Shown here: piece by piece, positions 31,903 to 42,961 of the stretch
How the letters are laid out: every line of letters begins with the position of its first letter
Numbering within the stretch: the stretch's first letter is position 1
Assembly: GCF_000003815.2 (NCBI RefSeq)
Contig: NC_049984.1
Location: 26,364,870 to 26,428,869, forward strand
Reading direction: 5' to 3'
DNA length: 64,000 nt
Source of the DNA: Branchiostoma floridae
Lineage: Eukaryota; Chordata; Leptocardii; Amphioxiformes; Branchiostomatidae
Made by a program: the position numbers and the translations under genes
The notes under the pieces: model-generated
What the model saw: only the letters and a program-made list of their open reading frames with translations
The model's database searches: none
What the model was told of the DNA's origin: nothing

Positions 31903-32170
31903 GGAATGGTGGTGCACAAGGCCAAGGTGGGGCTTCAGGTGCACAAGGCCAAGGTGGGGCTTCAGGTGCACAAGGCCAAGGCGGGGCTTCAGGTGCACAA
32001 GGCCAAGGTGGCAGAGGACGGGGGGTGTCAGGTGGCCGAGGGCGAGTGGGGTCAGGTGGTCGAGGGCGAGGGAGCCAGGTGGCCGAGGGCGCGGGGGACC
32101 ATGGCGTGGCCGAGGGCGCGAGGGACCATGGCGTGGCCGAGGGCGCGGGGGGCCAGGTGGCATAGGGTGC
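31903..32170 (+). CDS. Exon-like Gly/Gln and RGG-type repeat region
   Basis: An acceptor (TTTGTTCTTTAAG, AG at 31901-31902) opens four GAQGQGGAS nonapeptides (27 bp each), then GGRGRGVSGGRGRVGSGGRG, and after a probable shift further 27-bp units of VAEGAGDHG. A stop TAG occurs near 32165. RGG-like tracts bind RNA in many proteins, but low-complexity DNA alone can produce this. The plus strand is preferred because of the acceptor and the composition; the minus strand would be Pro/Arg-rich. Confidence 0.4.
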
Positions 32171-32639
32171 AGGGTGCCAGGTGGCCGAGGGCGCGGGGAC
32201 CATGGCGTGGCAAGACTCCTATAGAAACCATACATTTATTTACAAGTTGTACAAATGTATTGTGAATCACATCCCCTGTAACTGGTAGTATGGCAACTTT
32301 TTTAACGATAGTATCCTGCTTACATGTACTAAAGAAAACATTATACGGTATGACATTTTTGTTTCAATGATGACCAAATGTGAAGTAGGCAGGTAAATAA
32401 ACTTTTCAAAGAAGTTGGTTGATAGAGGCAGAATGACATCTTATAACCATTGAAGAGTTTTGTGTAAAATGGTGTAAGAATTTGTTTACAATTCCCTTTA
32501 CCAAGTCTTTTACAATTCCTTTGATTTGATTTCTTTGGTTGACTATTTTGCAACATCAATAGTGACTCCTGTCAGAAGTCCTTAGATGCTAACTTTCATT
32601 CCCTTTTATTACCTTTCCTTTGCCAGAATGGCTAAGGTT

Positions 32640-34630
32640 ATGTTTTAGGCTTGTGAGTCTGTGTGTCTGTGTGTGTGTTAACAGCATAACTCGAGAAGCC
32701 TTTGATGGATCCCAATGATATTTGGTAGGTGGGTAGAGGTCGGGAAAACGAAGGTCAAGTTCGATAATGGGCCCCCTAGCGGCTTGCTAAGGTACTGCAG
32801 CAGAACCTCAATTTTTTATATCTCGTGTTCTGGACATGCTGTGGTCATGATTTTTGACTGGTAGATAGCCCTTGGGGCAGAGAGTAAGTGCTGTGAGTTT
32901 GGACCCCCTAGCGGCTTTCAAACTTTCAAACTTGTTACATATGTAGCTGGGAAGGAGAGAAAAGTCGATGGATATCAATTATGCAAATGATGGCCTCATT
33001 TGCATAATTAATGAGAAAATATGAACATGTTGACAGATCATCATGTCTTTTGGTATGTAGGTGGCGTAAATGAAGACCTACATAATGAGATACCAATTAT
33101 GCAAATCAACAGCTAATTTGCATAATTAATTAGGATATTTCATAAATTCAAACTACATTCCACAATAGGACTTTAAAACTTGTCACATATGTAGCTGAGA
33201 AAGAGAGAAATGTCAATAAATGTTTATCATGCAAATGATGATCTCATTTGCATAATTAATGAGAAAATATGAACGTGTTGAAGGATCGTCATGATTTTTG
33301 GCATGTAGATAGCCTAAGTGAAGACTTATATAATGTGATACTTATTATGCAAATTAACAGCTAATTTGCATAATTAATGAGGAAAAGTTCATAAATCCAC
33401 TGCATTCCATTATAGTACTTTCATCAAAGTTGTCACATATGTAACTGAGAAAAAGGGAAGAGAAAAAGAGGTGTATTTAAAGACTTTGAAAGAGAATAAC
33501 TCAAGAATGGATCAAAGGATCATCATGATTTTTGGTATGCTGATAGATATCGTAAATTGTAACTTGGGATCTAATTTGCATAATCAATGCCGCAATTTTA
33601 TAAACCAACTCCAAGCATACAATTATAAAGAAAATTAAATGAGTAATGCATTTGTCTACAGACATCATTCTACATAACAAACCTGGTTTATTTGGCAAAG
33701 GTATGTGTTCGTGGAACTCTAGTAATTGATATATTTTTTAAAGTAAAATTTACATGTATGTGGATAAAATATGCAAAATTAGATTAGTCCACAAGTAAAC
33801 TGCAAGTTTTTGCAGAATGTATCAAAGGGTAAGACTTTGGACTAAAGTTGAGTTACCCTTATTGGCTTACTTATCTTTGATTGCTGTCTGTTCACACTTA
33901 GAATAGAAAAGTTTAAAAATATTGCCTGAAGGAATGTAAAGGCATGTCTATGTAAGCCCATTTGGGCTAGCTATATTGCTTACAGTCTGTAGTTTTATTT
34001 ACAAACCAGACAACTTTAGATCATGGCAAATCAAGACAAACCCTTGCAAATAAAGTCGTGTCACTTGTTTTTGTAGTGCTGCTTTATTTTTACAAACGTG
34101 TGTCCCTGTATTGTGTTAGACTGCACAAAGATAGCCTGGTTGAAATTCAACTGTCATTGTCTTCTGTAAGGTACCTCCTCTTGTCTGAACTCGTCACTGG
34201 TAAAATAATACACCCGTCTCACCTGTAATATGCCTCCTCTGGTCAAATGACACCTGTCTTACCAGTAAGCTACCTTACCTGGTCTCATCTAGTCCCGTGT
34301 AGGTTTGGGCCCCCTGGCGGCTTGTTTGAGATTTGCAGGGGCCGATATAGTGTCAGAGTTTGAAATGGAATATCTCAAAAAGGGCTTCACGGATCGTCAT
34401 GATTTTTGGTATGTAGATAGCTTAAGTGATGCTTCATATAGTTAAATATCAATTATGCGAATTGGGATCTAATTTGCATAATTAATCAAGAAATTGTCTA
34501 AACCGGCTCTGTTCCATTGTAGGGCTATTGCAATATGTGACATAAGTAAATGAGATAGAAAAGAATATTGATAGAAAAACGTCATGTAAATAAAGATCCA
34601 ATTTGCATAATTTATGAGAAAATACTATAA
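32640..34630. repeat. Degenerate tandem repeat with paired octamer motifs
   Basis: Units of roughly 118-130 bp recur, each with CATGATTTTTGGTATGTAGA-like, TTGTCACATATGTAGCTGAG-like and ATTTGCATAATTAATGAG-like blocks. ATTTGCAT or its complement occurs exactly at 32981, 32998, 33099, 33116, 33229, 33246, 33347, 33364, 33574, 34472 and 34601. The first eight form four inverted pairs with a constant 17-bp spacing. The CCCCTAGCGGCTT phrase also repeats (32770, 32905, 34310). The interval 33700-34300 is less clearly repetitive. No coding. Confidence 0.75.
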
Positions 34631-34680
34631 ACACATTGTGGCAAATGACAGGAATTTCATACATGTGGCATATGGAAGTT

Positions 34681-35957
34681 GAATGGGCAGACATGTTGCA
34701 AAAGGAGATGGCGAAAAAGAAGCATTGGCACGACATCGTGCAGCAACTCCTTAAGCTGGAGTTCACCGCCAGGTGGGAGTATGTTGCCTCCCTCAACGTG
34801 GATGGGAGGAGCAGGAGAGTGTTGCAAAGATACCCATGCTTTGTAACACCGTGACTTGTAAGTTAAGAAATCATTCCCAATGTACTACAGTAACTAGCAT
34901 TATATTCCATACCAAAGTATGGTTACGCATGCTCAGATGTTTGTGGAAATTACATTCTTGTGGTCCATCATTGTGTACAAGGTAATTCAGCAACATGCTA
35001 AACCAATAATAGTATTGCTTAACATTTTCCCTAAGAAAAACAAAATGTAATTACAACATTGAGATATGAATGTATTGGGCTTATTTAGGATGAAGTAATA
35101 AACATTTAAGTTTGATTTGATGTTATATTTTCTTAGTTGCAAGATGAGCTCCAACGGTATGCAGCGCCAGAGGACACGGAGTTCCTGAACAAGCTCACGG
35201 AGAGGACATAGTCCTCTTTGGGGCTGACAACAAGATACTCAATAAGCGGCCAACCATGGATGGATGGTCCTCAGGTATGTTAGCACAGTCCCTTCTCCAC
35301 CATCTCCTCTACTGGCACACTTAAGTCCTACAGGGACAAGAACTGCATGCCACGTGTATAGCAGGTGTGGCATGCCCAAAAATGCATCTCAGGCCTGCCA
35401 TTGCCACAGAGTCCTGTCCCTTGCACTAGCCACAGCTAGGTACTCATTTACACCTGAGTTAAGTAAGGAAAGTCATATTAAATGCCTTCCCAAAGGCACA
35501 AGATTGTTGACACAGCAGGAATTAGGACCTCTTTAGCCTCAGAGCCCAATGCTCTGCCGATTGCACCATCTTATGGTTCCAAAATTAATAGACTGTTAGA
35601 TACCATACCAGTATTATGTGTGTTTGTATCTATCAATCAGTCATTCTTTAGTAGTTAAATCTGTTCTTTGTTTTCTTAACAACACTAAAAATGCAATACA
35701 CCTTTTACAGAAAGCCAGACATTGATGCTCCAAAAAGCAGAAAAATGCCAACTACAGTACTCTGTGCCCACATTGTTCCATTTTTCTCTACTAATAGTCT
35801 GAGCAGGTGATGTTTTGACCGTAATCCCAATGTCTTTTTTTGTCTAACTGTAGACAGGAAGATGCGAAAGGCTCTGCAGGTGCTGCCATCCATCTTCAGA
35901 GGACATGCCCCACCTGGATCTCTCCAGCTGTCCGAGATGCTGTTCGTCACACTTTCG
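34681..35957 (+). pseudogene. Kinase-like gene, N-terminal exons 1-3
   Basis: Exon 1 (about 34681-34842) reads WADMLQKEMAKKKHWHDIVQ then ARWEYVASLNVDG. Exon 2 (35137-35274) reads LQDELQRYAAPEDTEFLNKL and, after a one-base deletion around 35200 that creates a TAG, VLFGADNKILNKRPTMDGWS. Exon 3 (35854-35957) reads RKMRKALQVLPSIFRGHAPP. The junction of exons 2 and 3 rebuilds an Asp codon, and exon 3 ends in phase 0 for exon 4. These exons have no known domain but precede the kinase domain in one consistent strand and order. The intron between exons 2 and 3 holds a SINE. The frameshift makes this copy a likely pseudogene unless it is a sequence error. Confidence 0.55.
35290..35575 (-). mobile_element. 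tRNA-derived SINE (approximate limits)
   Basis: On the minus strand an A-box-like TGGTGCAATCGGCAGAGC (35568-35551) is followed by a damaged B box and CCTTTGGGAAGGCATTTAAT, the same tail phrase as in the 3.4- and 53-kb copies. It sits in an intron of the kinase-like gene. Confidence 0.5.
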
Positions 35958-36562
35958 GTAAGTGCTACTCATATTATCTAAACATTCAAAGATTATATGC
36001 CCTGCCAGTTGTCCTCCATCTTATCCAACTTTCTGATGAACGACGGAGCGCTTTACTGAAGTTTGTTGAAAGTCCCTGCGAAGCTCTGAAGATATGCGAC
36101 CACAACGGTCTATTCAGAAAGATTTCATATGTTAGAAATAGATTCTTGCCACAAGAAAAGTGTTCTAGAAGTGTTGATATATCAGCTAAGAAAAATAGGG
36201 GTTTCTTGAATTTTCTCAAAACAGGGATTTTTGTATACAGAATAATATTCTTGCTGAAAGATCAGTTTTCTTAGTACAAGAAAAACATTTTTTTTTGCAG
36301 TGTAACCTTCACGAAAGGAAGGAACAACACAGCAATAATACATGATTTTGTACCACACACACAAACACTCACACGCAATACACATACACACAAACATGAA
36401 TACTTTTTCCTCAAGGAAGTTCCACAACATGCCAAACCCCTGATGATGCATTAGCCTTGTGTGCAAGAAGGTAGCACTGAGCCCACTGGCCTTAAGCTAT
36501 TTACGTTTTCCGGAGAGCCACTAACTTTTGTTTTTGTTTTGCCTCTTTGTGCCCTTATCTAG

Positions 36563-36647
36563 GTTTCAAAGGTGTCAACTGGTGCAGCACCACCATCCTG
36601 TGCATTCTTATACATGGATAATAGTAACAATCAAGTTCGAAGCACTG
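36563..36647 (+). CDS. Kinase-like gene, exon 4
   Basis: Acceptor CCCTTATCTAG, donor CTG/GTAAGC. Encodes VSKVSTGAAPPSCAFLYMDN then NNQVRST. It enters in phase 0 from exon 3 and leaves in phase 1; joining to exon 5 creates a Gly codon, so the strand passes smoothly into the start of the kinase domain. Confidence 0.55.
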
Positions 36648-37711
36648 GTAAGCTAAATGCAGGTCATGTGCTGATTCATTTTCCAAACAAATAATATAAC
36701 AGCCGTTCCAGAAAACCTTAAACCTTCTTGACATACTGTCAGATCTTTTTTTTTAATTGAAAACCATAATACAATTGAAGCTTTGTGTGTAACATACAAC
36801 TTACCAGCACCTCAAACTCTAGTTTTGCCTCCACAAATATATGTATATGTACTTTTTAGTCCAGCCATTAATACACAATGTGGTTGCACTCTATGAATTG
36901 TCAACTGTCTCAAAAAAGAAAAAATAATAATTACGGAGGTTCGAGTTCTGTTTCATGCATGCCTGGAAATATCAAAATCATGCGAAGACCTACATGACAA
37001 TGTCACCCTTTCCGCCGTACCCGGAAATTCCCACCGCCCCGCTCTAAACTATCGTCGTACCCGGTATGTACGTAATTCCTGCCGTCCTGTCGTTTTATGA
37101 CGTACCCACTAGTACTTGCATTTGTCACTCTAATCTCCTAGCCTCCTTCACCGGTGTCTCTGTTTTTTTTGGGGGGGGGGGGTCAATCTTGAGAACACTT
37201 CTGTAAACTGTGGTGACTGCGGGTCGGAGAGAAGCGGAGATCCCCGAGTAAGTGTTCTTAACAATAGTACCATGCAAATTGGCAGAGCGGTAGCTAGAAG
37301 TGGTTAACAGAGAATATGCTACATGCGACCGTATATCGTTGCCGTCACGAGGTATTTATGAAGTATTATCATATAGCCAGGCGTCGCCGACCAATCAGAA
37401 GGCCCCGTTCCACGTTGGTTATGACGCCGTAACACTTAGATTCCGGCCAGGCAGGTGGGAATTTTTAGCGGGTACGGCAGGAATTTCCCGGAACGCCGGG
37501 AAAGGAGTTACAAGGGTGATGTGTGTGACTACAACTAAAGGTTGTATAGTTCTCCTACATATGTAAAATATTACAAGAATTGTGCTTGTCAGTCTTCGAA
37601 ATTTTAAAGATCCTCAAAGGTACATGTAGTACAAATTAATCTGAATTGGTTGCTTATGATATAGGTATCATCTTTGATAAGTTATTATTCTCTCACTTCA
37701 TGTGCTTGTAG
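36648..37711. other. Intron with GC-rich partial inverted repeat
   Basis: Words GTACCCGGAAATTCCCACC (about 37018) and GGTGGGAATTTTTAGCGGGTAC (about 37454) are imperfect reverse complements, suggesting a 0.45-kb MITE inside the intron. A 10-G run lies near 37170. Confidence 0.4.
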
Positions 37712-38043
37712 GTGCCAACAACAGCTACGTAGCAGTAAAGGAGGTGGCACCCACGTCTCGCTCGGGCCTGCAGCAGGAGGCGACTCTCCAGGCTAGAGTG
37801 TGCCACAAGCCTTCGTTTGCCTTTATTTTCGGGGTGAACCTGGATGTGGCAGCGCCCATTCTAGTGCAGGAATTAATCTCTTGTAAAGCAGGCCCTGGAG
37901 TGACCGCAATGACACTGCTGACTGCCATGAACGATCCAGCCATGCTCCTCCTCAAGACGTACCACTTTGTGGGGATTCTAGTAGAGGTGGCAAAGGGCCT
38001 TGCCTATTTGCACACCGCAAGAATTCTACACAATGACTTGAAG
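37712..38043 (+). CDS. Kinase-like gene, exon 5: N-lobe and catalytic loop
   Basis: Acceptor TGTGCTTGTAG, donor AAG/GTGGGT. The motif ANNSYVAVKEV supplies the ATP-contacting Lys (VAVK). A Glu in the LQQEATLQARV helix may be the partner of that Lys. The segment ends ILHNDLK, the catalytic loop, with HND in place of the usual HRD; the Asp is kept. The glycine loop is not of the standard GxGxxG form. Predicted cytosolic Ser/Thr/Tyr-kinase-like fold. Confidence 0.75.
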
Positions 38044-38516
38044 GTGGGTATGTTCTTATATTTAAAGAAATATCATCTTTTTTATAACCTTATTTGACAA
38101 GAGGGCCATATATATTTAACAAGATAGCCAAGAGGTACTGCCAGAGGAGCTTGAGTGCCAGAAAACATTACAATCTTCCATCCCAACCTCTGCTTGGAGA
38201 TTTTCAATTGCAGTTTTACAGTGGGTGTAGTTCAGGGGGACAAACTATCTTCATGCTATGCACCATATGTGGATACTTAATAAGTCTACAATTGGATATG
38301 GTATTGTCTTGATGGGCAAATTAAGTAAGTCATTTGAGCTGTGTATCTTACCATGAAATTTCAAACATTAACTTTAAAACTAATCATTTGTAAGGTAAAG
38401 CCTTCTGAAAACATCAAAATGACAGAATGTGAACTTGTTACTGTTTGAAAATGTTGCCTTGACAACTTCTCAATCCTGTCAATGACATATGTTTATCTAT
38501 GTTTCTATTGTTTCAG

Positions 38517-38870
38517 ACTGACAATGTGATGGTCGGACGTGTCAGTAGGGATGGCATCAGGGCCAAAATCATTGATGTTGGCTCTGCCTGTCTGCTAGAC
38601 CGTCCAGCATCATTCACCATGTCGGGGACCATGTCATCCCACATTGCTCCAGAGGTGGCCAGAGGCGGGAAGGTGACCTGCTACTCTGATGTCTTCAGCT
38701 ACGGAAGGCTGACTGAAGACGTCGAGAAGGCTGTGAAGACAGGAAACCTGCAGACGATCATCACAGCCTGTGTGCACTGTCCGCTAGCTGATGAACGGCC
38801 CAGCATGGATAATGTAATAAGATGCTGGAGACAGCATGCCAGCACTAGGTGGTGCAGACAACTACATGAT
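38517..38870 (+). CDS. Kinase-like gene, exon 6: C-lobe
   Basis: Acceptor CTATTGTTTCAG. It continues in phase 0 with TDNVMVG (Asn of the catalytic loop), IIDVGSA (DFG motif as DVG; metal-binding Asp kept), HIAPEVARGG (APE motif), YSDVFSYG (subdomain IX Asp) and DERPSMDNVI (Arg of subdomain XI). All key catalytic residues are therefore present despite two unusual motif spellings. The domain is a little short between subdomains IX and XI. The 3' limit is uncertain; the open frame runs on into AT-rich sequence to 38987. Confidence 0.75.
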
Positions 38871-39108
38871 GTAACGTTATGTAAAATACTGTTTAGATAT
38901 TATACCATATATTTATATATGGTATTATATATGGGCCAAGAGCCTGCAATAAAGTTGAAAATATATATATGGTATAATATGATATAGGTATCTGCCATAG
39001 TAATCTGGGAAACATTAGCTGACAAAATTTACTCGTTAATATGTCAGCAGTTTTACACAGTCCATTATACCAGTGAGAGTACATTGTTGTTGTGTGATGG
39101 ACTAACAA

Positions 39109-39715
39109 CAGGGGTGCCTAAGCATTTGCACGAACCCTATGAAATTCGTACAAATATTATGTGATACACACGAATCCTATGTGGAAACGCACGAATATTA
39201 TGAAATTCGCACGGATCACTATGCAAAAACGCACGAATATTATGAAATTCGCACGAACCTTATGAGATTTCCACGATCCTTATGCAAAAACGGCGGCCGA
39301 GAGGAGGCATGATTTTGAGCGTTTCTACCCGTGATATTTATATTTCAAGGCATGGAATGGACATTTACCGTCGCAAAGATGTATTTGATAGCCTGTGAGC
39401 TACTGTTTTGCTTCATTTTGGCGTGCTACATCGTATTTTCCGTCGCCGCCGATCGAAGCCACCATCTTGAATATCCCGCTCCGTCTGTCACGTGACCCGG
39501 GCAGTGGTTGCGCAATTTCGCATAAGGATCGTGCAAATCACATAAGGTTCGTGTGAATCACAGTGATTCGTGCGAATTTCATAATATTCGTGCGTTTTTG
39601 CATAGTGATTCGTGCGAATTTCATAATATTCGTGCGTTTTCGCATAGTGATTCGTGTGTATCACATAATATTCGTACGAATTTCATAGGGTTCGTGCAAA
39701 GCTTAGGCACCCCTG
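39109..39715. mobile_element. hAT-like MITE with about 190-bp terminal inverted repeats
   Basis: Left end CAGGGGTGCCTAAGCATTTG, right end the complement CTTAGGCACCCCTG. The match extends inward nearly 200 bp on each side. Each arm contains two or three copies of a roughly 42-bp unit with GCACGAATATTATGAAATTC. The flanks carry AACAA on both sides (39104-39108 and 39716-39720), a possible shortened target duplication. CAGGG-type ends suggest hAT. The centre is GC-rich and there is no transposase. Confidence 0.8.
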
Positions 39716-40289
39716 AACAATACAATCTTGAGCAAGACATGTTGGCCCGGCTAAAGACCTTTCCACATAGGTATATTCACATATCCAGTTGTGTTTAGTA
39801 GTGAGTTTCCCCAGTAACGATGCGGATGTTATAAAGTCTGTGTCACTGCATATGTCTCAATGTTACAAAAATAATACTATACAATGTTTATAGTACATGT
39901 ACAAAGTTTTGTTATTCAACCTTAAGTTTTCATTACGTGAAATAATTTTGTTTTGTACATGTGCAAAGTCTGTCTTCCCTCCTCCCAGCTCATGCCGTGA
40001 GAAGATTACATCTCTGTAGAAAGGTGGAAGAGTTAAACAGAGGCGGTGCATCTATTATTTGACTAAAAGTTGAAATAGAAGACCAAAAAGTCAAGTCCTT
40101 CCCTATTTTGTTTTATTGAAATGTAAGGCATTGCTGCCTCTTACAAATTCTTCTATGGTCCTGTGGAGTTATCATAATTCTTTTGATTCACAGAAAAATG
40201 TGCTGGACAGCCAAAACAAAGCGATGTGAAATGTATAAAACCTTCAGTGTCTTTGGCATAAAATGACAAATTTTTAGTGTAAATGACCT

Positions 40290-40440
40290 CTGCTTGGCGA
40301 GTAGGCAGGCAGCGGCGGGCGGACGAGCTGGAAGTGTAACCGGCCCTGGCCAGGCAGCGGCGGGACGAGCTGGAGGTGTAAACGGCCCTGCCCAGGCTGC
40401 GGCGGGCGGACGAGCTGGAGGTCGCGGGAAAATAGTAAAA
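40290..40440 (+). repeat. Three 42-45 bp GC-rich repeats, Gly/Ala/Arg-coding
   Basis: Three units beginning AGGCAGCGGCGGGCGGACGA (or a near variant) give GQAAAGGRAGSVTGP-type peptides on the plus strand, open to 40587. Similar in style to the repeats at 31.9, 46.1 and 49.4 kb. Confidence 0.6.
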
Positions 40441-40605
40441 ATTGGCCATGTAGAAAACACGCCAGATGAGTTGGTTGGCCGAAGGAAGTTAGTTAGTAAC
40501 CTCCTTAGTAACCTCCTTGGTTGGCCGGGGAGTACAGTTTGCGCCCTAAGGAGCCTGTTGGGAGTCACCATCTTGAACCGTCGTTAGTCATATCTGCGTT
40601 TCTGC

Positions 40606-40729
40606 AGAACGATGTGGACAGGGAGTTCACCTCGGTGTACATTGTAGAGAACGCCACCAGCCCCAGAAAACGGGCAACGAAGAAGCAGCTCACCCAGAAA
40701 GCTTACAACTTCCGGAGGGAAGTGTGGGT
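40606..40729 (+). CDS. Candidate exon, unrecognised
   Basis: Acceptor TGCGTTTCTGCAG and donor GGG/TAAGTT-type end enclose NDVDREFTSVYIVENATSPR followed by a basic stretch RKRATKKQLTQKAYNFRREV. Possibly the exon before the transposase island at 40982. Confidence 0.4.
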
Positions 40730-40981
40730 AAGTTCATGGACAAGGTACAAGACTATCTAACATAAACATGTACTGTACAGACTTTTGAACAACGCTCATG
40801 TCCTTCTTAACGTTGAATGATCACAAGCCATGAATATCCATTAGTATATATCCATTGAATATCCAGAAGTGAACATGTCACAATTTCTCTGCCATACTCA
40901 TAGCTCTTTGGTTACGCAGTTAGCTGTCATTAGGTACCTCCTGTTATATTGTAGAGGATAGCCTGTAATTTTTATTCGTAG

Positions 40982-41688
40982 AGGGTCGGTCGTATTTCAG
41001 TGTTGACCCTGGGACGCACTGCTTTGAAGAGCCCAAGTACATGGTTTTCTTCAGCATGTTGGTTAGCCTGTTTAGCTTGTTTTGCTTCAAATGCAAGAAG
41101 GACAACCCCCGTGTGGCAGTGATTAAGAATGGTACCATGGCCACAGTCACTCAAAGCTGCAAGTCGTGTGGCAAGGACAGCTTCATGTGGAGGTCACAGC
41201 CATTTGTCTTCGGGAAGTACCCTGCTGGGAACATTCTTGTCAGTTTTGGCATTCTGATGTCTGGAGTTAGCATATCAAAAACTTTCTTAATGTTCAAGCA
41301 CATTGGGATGTCCATGTTTTCTCCTAGAACATATTTCAACCACCAGTCAAAGTTCCTGCTCCCATCCATCCTTCATCATTGAAACGTGTACCGACAGGGT
41401 CTGGTCAACCTTCTCATGGGAAAAGAAGCTGTCCAGAGGAGTGGTGATGGCCGTTACGACTCCATTGGACACCATGTTTTGCAACATCATCTCAAGATTG
41501 GGCACTTTGAAATCGCGAAGTGGATAAGGGGAGAACTGAAAGACACCGCCCATTTCTTCGACTTGTGGCACGTGTGTAAAAGCCTTGTCAAGGAACTGCA
41601 TAGGGCCAGCAAGGGGAAGGGATGTGAGGTGATCAAGGAGTGGGCGCGCAGCATCAAAAATGACAAAAACATGACAGATTTCTGCTGA
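40982..41688 (+). pseudogene. Cut-and-paste transposase-like protein with one in-frame TGA
   Basis: After an acceptor (TTTATTCGTAG) a single frame runs to 41688, interrupted only by TGA at 41380-41382, where the family normally has Trp. Motifs: a zinc-ribbon pair (FCFKC...CKSCG), SQPFVFGKYPAGNILVSFGI, RTYFNHQSKFLLPSIL, GDGRYDSIGHH with a likely catalytic Asp, IAKWIRGEL, and FFDLWH, which fits the [C/D]-x2-H signature of several DDE superfamilies. About 75 residues, including the second catalytic Asp, appear to be deleted between GDGRYDS and IAKWIR. I know this family as multi-copy in amphioxus and fish; Kolobok is one possibility but not established. Confidence 0.65.
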
Positions 41689-41755
41689 TGTTAAAGTCAA
41701 CTTTATTATATCACAAGTTTTGCCTTGACCCGAGTGCTGTGGCCAACTTTTAAAA

Positions 41756-41875
41756 GGCGACCTTGACGCTTACTTGGACAGGATGTCAGACAATAGAGAA
41801 TGGGGAGACCACACCACTCTTCAAGCCATGGGAAACCTGCTCAATCTCCCGATACATGTCATCTCAAGCAGCTAT
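41756..41875 (+). CDS. OTU-type cysteine protease-like exon
   Basis: GDLDAYLDRMSDNREWGDHT then LQAMGNLLNLPIHVISSS ends at a donor (TAT/GTACGT). The order W-G-D-x3-L-x-A-x3-L-x3-I-x-V-x-S is the centre of OTU deubiquitinase domains. The catalytic Cys and His segments are not seen nearby. OTU domains occur in several transposon-encoded proteins; whether this belonged to the adjacent transposase is unknown. Confidence 0.5.
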
Positions 41876-42183
41876 GTACGTTTCATGTAATATTGTACAC
41901 TGTACAGTTTTACTGCAAATATATTTTCTATATTAGCGATTGTATAATTTGGCGTCAAACATTGCACTTAAATCAACATATACATCTTTTCCAACAATAC
42001 GGTCATATTTACTCCTTCCATAGCGATAAAGTTACTTTTTATCTGAAGGTAACAGCCTACTCATTTGCACCAGGAGGAGACTAGATCTGCAGTTGAGGTG
42101 AGGTCTGATGTGACGGCTGTCAGTGTAAACTGCTGACAATTTGTAATGGTCAAATGTACCATCATTAGCGTTATGCATTTCAG

Positions 42184-42429
42184 GACGTGGTTGAAACAAA
42201 TCTAAGAAATTCTTTACGTCGCGACTTTCAAACCATAAGACGACTGTGCTTACTTGGACGTTATATTGGTGATAACCTGCCTTCGTACTTTATCGCCCAT
42301 ATCAGGGGCAACATGAACGAGGTAACACGTGGTATCCTTCGGCTGGGGAAGGACTATTCCTTCCACACACAGGATCTGGGAGATCAGGATGAGATCGAAA
42401 GCGTGATCCAACTAAGTCAAAATGGATAG
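42184..42429 (+). CDS. Candidate exon, unrecognised
   Basis: An acceptor (TTATGCATTTCAG) opens DVVETNLRNSLRRDFQTIRR and 82 codons of plausible soluble protein (LPSYFIAHIRGNMNEVTRGI) to a TAG. A further short island, DDMEKRAGLTELSTLLEDAT, follows at 42641 after another acceptor. Perhaps remnants of the same gene as the OTU exon. Confidence 0.35.
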   Translation, partial: DVVETNLRNSLRRDFQTIRRLCLLGRYIGDNLPSYFIAHIRGNMNEVTRGILRLGKDYSFHTQDLGDQDEIESVIQLSQNG

Positions 42430-42961
42430 CATGACAAACTGTCAAGTATTCTTCACACCAGGTGGAGAAGGTAGACATGGGGCAGTGCTGCTGATTTGGT
42501 GACAACAGACTCTGACCCACCAAGCTTTAACAGGTAGCATTTTATATAGGCCAGAGTCTGGCAGTGTTTTTAACAAAATGTTACTTTTATGACTTTTTAG
42601 AATACTTTAGCATTTGAATGTTAATGTGATCACTTTTACCTCTAGTGATGACATGGAAAAAAGAGCCGGTCTGACAGAGCTTTCAACATTGTTGGAAGAT
42701 GCCACTATTGACAAATGTGCCCCATGATTCAAATCTGACCATCATAATCCTGATGAAAGTTTTGCAAGATGGAACAAATGGTAGAGCATCTCCTGATGTC
42801 CCAACACAAATGCTACCATTACTCACCGCTCAACTAGGCTGAGCTGAAGCGAGCATGGCCTTATACAATAATGGCTATGTCTTGCACACTTATGTCTAGG
42901 ATACCAGACTAGTACAGTAAGTCACTCTCACTAAGTTCTGAGATGGTAGAAGGAACATTAT

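Noticed and set aside
31825-32270. Proline/arginine-rich minus-strand open frames
   Set aside because: They mirror the Gly/Gln repeat on the plus strand, which has a good splice acceptor at its start.
39553-39798. 81-codon frame with HSDSCEFHNIRAF repeats
   Set aside because: It lies within the inverted-repeat arms of the MITE and reflects their internal repeats.
41347-41700. 117-codon minus-strand frame
   Set aside because: Antisense to the transposase remnant whose plus-strand motifs are clear.
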